Positions 63,420-64,000 of a stretch of 64,000 bases of DNA are shown here, piece by piece. Below the pieces are notes generated by a model, which saw nothing but the letters and a program-made list of their open reading frames with translations, had not been told where the DNA came from and did not search any database. The stretch's first letter is position 1, and every line of letters starts with the position of its first letter. The stretch is from positions 70,325,092 to 70,389,091 of the forward strand of contig CM070905.1 of assembly GCA_036417435.1 (NCBI GenBank), given 5' to 3'. Source of the stretch: Inia geoffrensis. Taxonomy: Eukaryota; Chordata; Mammalia; Artiodactyla; Iniidae. The translations under genes were made by a program, and so were the position numbers.

Positions 63420-63765
63420 TCCTTGTATATATATATTTTAACCTATATTCCCTAGTTTTTCTTTAGAGTATACCTCCAGAAGTAAAATATGACACATTCA
63501 GTGTATGGGCATTTTAAAAGAGTTTGATAAATATTGCCAAATTGCCTTCTGGGGGAGTTTCTACCAACTTTTTGTTCAAGCACTAATTCTCGATATTTTT
63601 ATCTTACAAAATATTTGCCAATTTGATAGGTAAAAATAGTATTACAGTTCTGTTTGCTCTTTTGGAAATGTGACTAGTGAATCTGAAAATATTCATGTAT
63701 TCATGTGTTTTTGGACCCCTGGTATTACTTCTTTTGTGAATTGCCCACCTACTGTCTGTCCTGAT
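63420..63765 (-). mobile_element. Old L1M fragment
   Basis: 'agagtatacctccagaagtaaaa', 'aaatattgccaaattgccttctggggg' and 'tttgccaatttgataggtaaaaa' are the reverse complement of L1M 3' sequence. Confidence 0.75.
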
Positions 63766-64000
63766 CTAGGACCTTTGGATCACCTGTAACTCAGTCTATG
63801 CAACAAAGGGGAATTTTGTAAAAGAATAGGAGAGCGGGTCTCAGGGCCTAGAAGGTGTTTAGAAAAGAGACCTCAAGGCTGGGGCTCACCAGGTGCTTTT
63901 AGAAACCCAGGCGCCCCAGAAAGTTGCCCGCTCACCTTTTATTTCCTCTGTTCCCTTCCTGGCTCCCTCCTCCTCTCATCACTCACTCTACTTGGCTTCT

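Larger units (their letters stand above)
61993..64000 (+). other. TSPAN13: TSPAN13 intron 5, partial
   Basis: Donor GTATGT at 61993; no acceptor followed by the expected TM4/C-terminal codons is found up to 64000. It holds a TA-rich tract at 62340-62540, a MIR, and an L1M fragment. 63766-64000 has a more GC-rich end with no recognisable feature. Confidence 0.85.

Noticed and set aside
61993..64000. Final TSPAN13 exon
   Set aside because: No acceptor followed by codons for the end of TM4 and the conserved C-terminus was found, so the exon lies outside.

Overview
The window is mammalian nuclear DNA, almost certainly from a whale or dolphin. At least fourteen tRNA-derived SINEs of the CHR type (head GGGCTTCCCTGGTGGCGCAG, tail ending CGCGTACCGC plus poly-A) lie on both strands. 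CHR SINEs are known from cetaceans, hippos and ruminants, and these short-tailed copies look cetacean. A full-length L1 of cetartiodactyl type, plus L2, MIR, MaLR and old L1M fragments, fits the same picture. Nothing bacterial, viral or plasmid-like is present apart from ancient endogenous LTRs. The only real protein-coding gene I can support is TSPAN13 (tetraspanin-13, NET-6), on the plus strand and cut by the right edge.

Layout. 1-35.6 kb is repeat-rich intergenic DNA with no exon that I recognise. In human the upstream neighbour is BZW2 (established knowledge), but no BZW2 exon is visible here. Its main landmark is a full-length, target-site-flanked L1 at 18171-24225. This L1 sits inside an older L2 and itself contains a CHR SINE. 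35.7-36.7 kb is a CpG island holding the TSPAN13 promoter (GC boxes, an octamer, a CCAAT box) and exon 1. Intron 1 (36327-57795, 21.5 kb) is filled with SINEs, L2, MIR and MaLR copies. Exons 2-5 lie at 57796-57963, 58921-59001, 60459-60572 and 61879-61992. All junctions are phase 0 and together encode residues 1-180. The last exon (about 24 residues expected from the family length of 204) lies beyond 64000.

Most notable observations. Intron 2 of TSPAN13 carries the signature of a minor-spliceosome (U12-type) intron: GTATCCTTT at the 5' end and CCTTAAC 13-14 nt before the 3' end. Intron 3 contains a decayed partial copy of the 3' end of exon 2, including a degenerate copy of that U12-type 5' splice site. 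A CHR SINE is inserted 32 nt upstream of exon 4. A short truncated L1 at 28954-29250 looks like a 3'-transduction event. I see no undescribed multi-gene system; the window is one ordinary housekeeping-type locus in a repeat-dense mammalian landscape.
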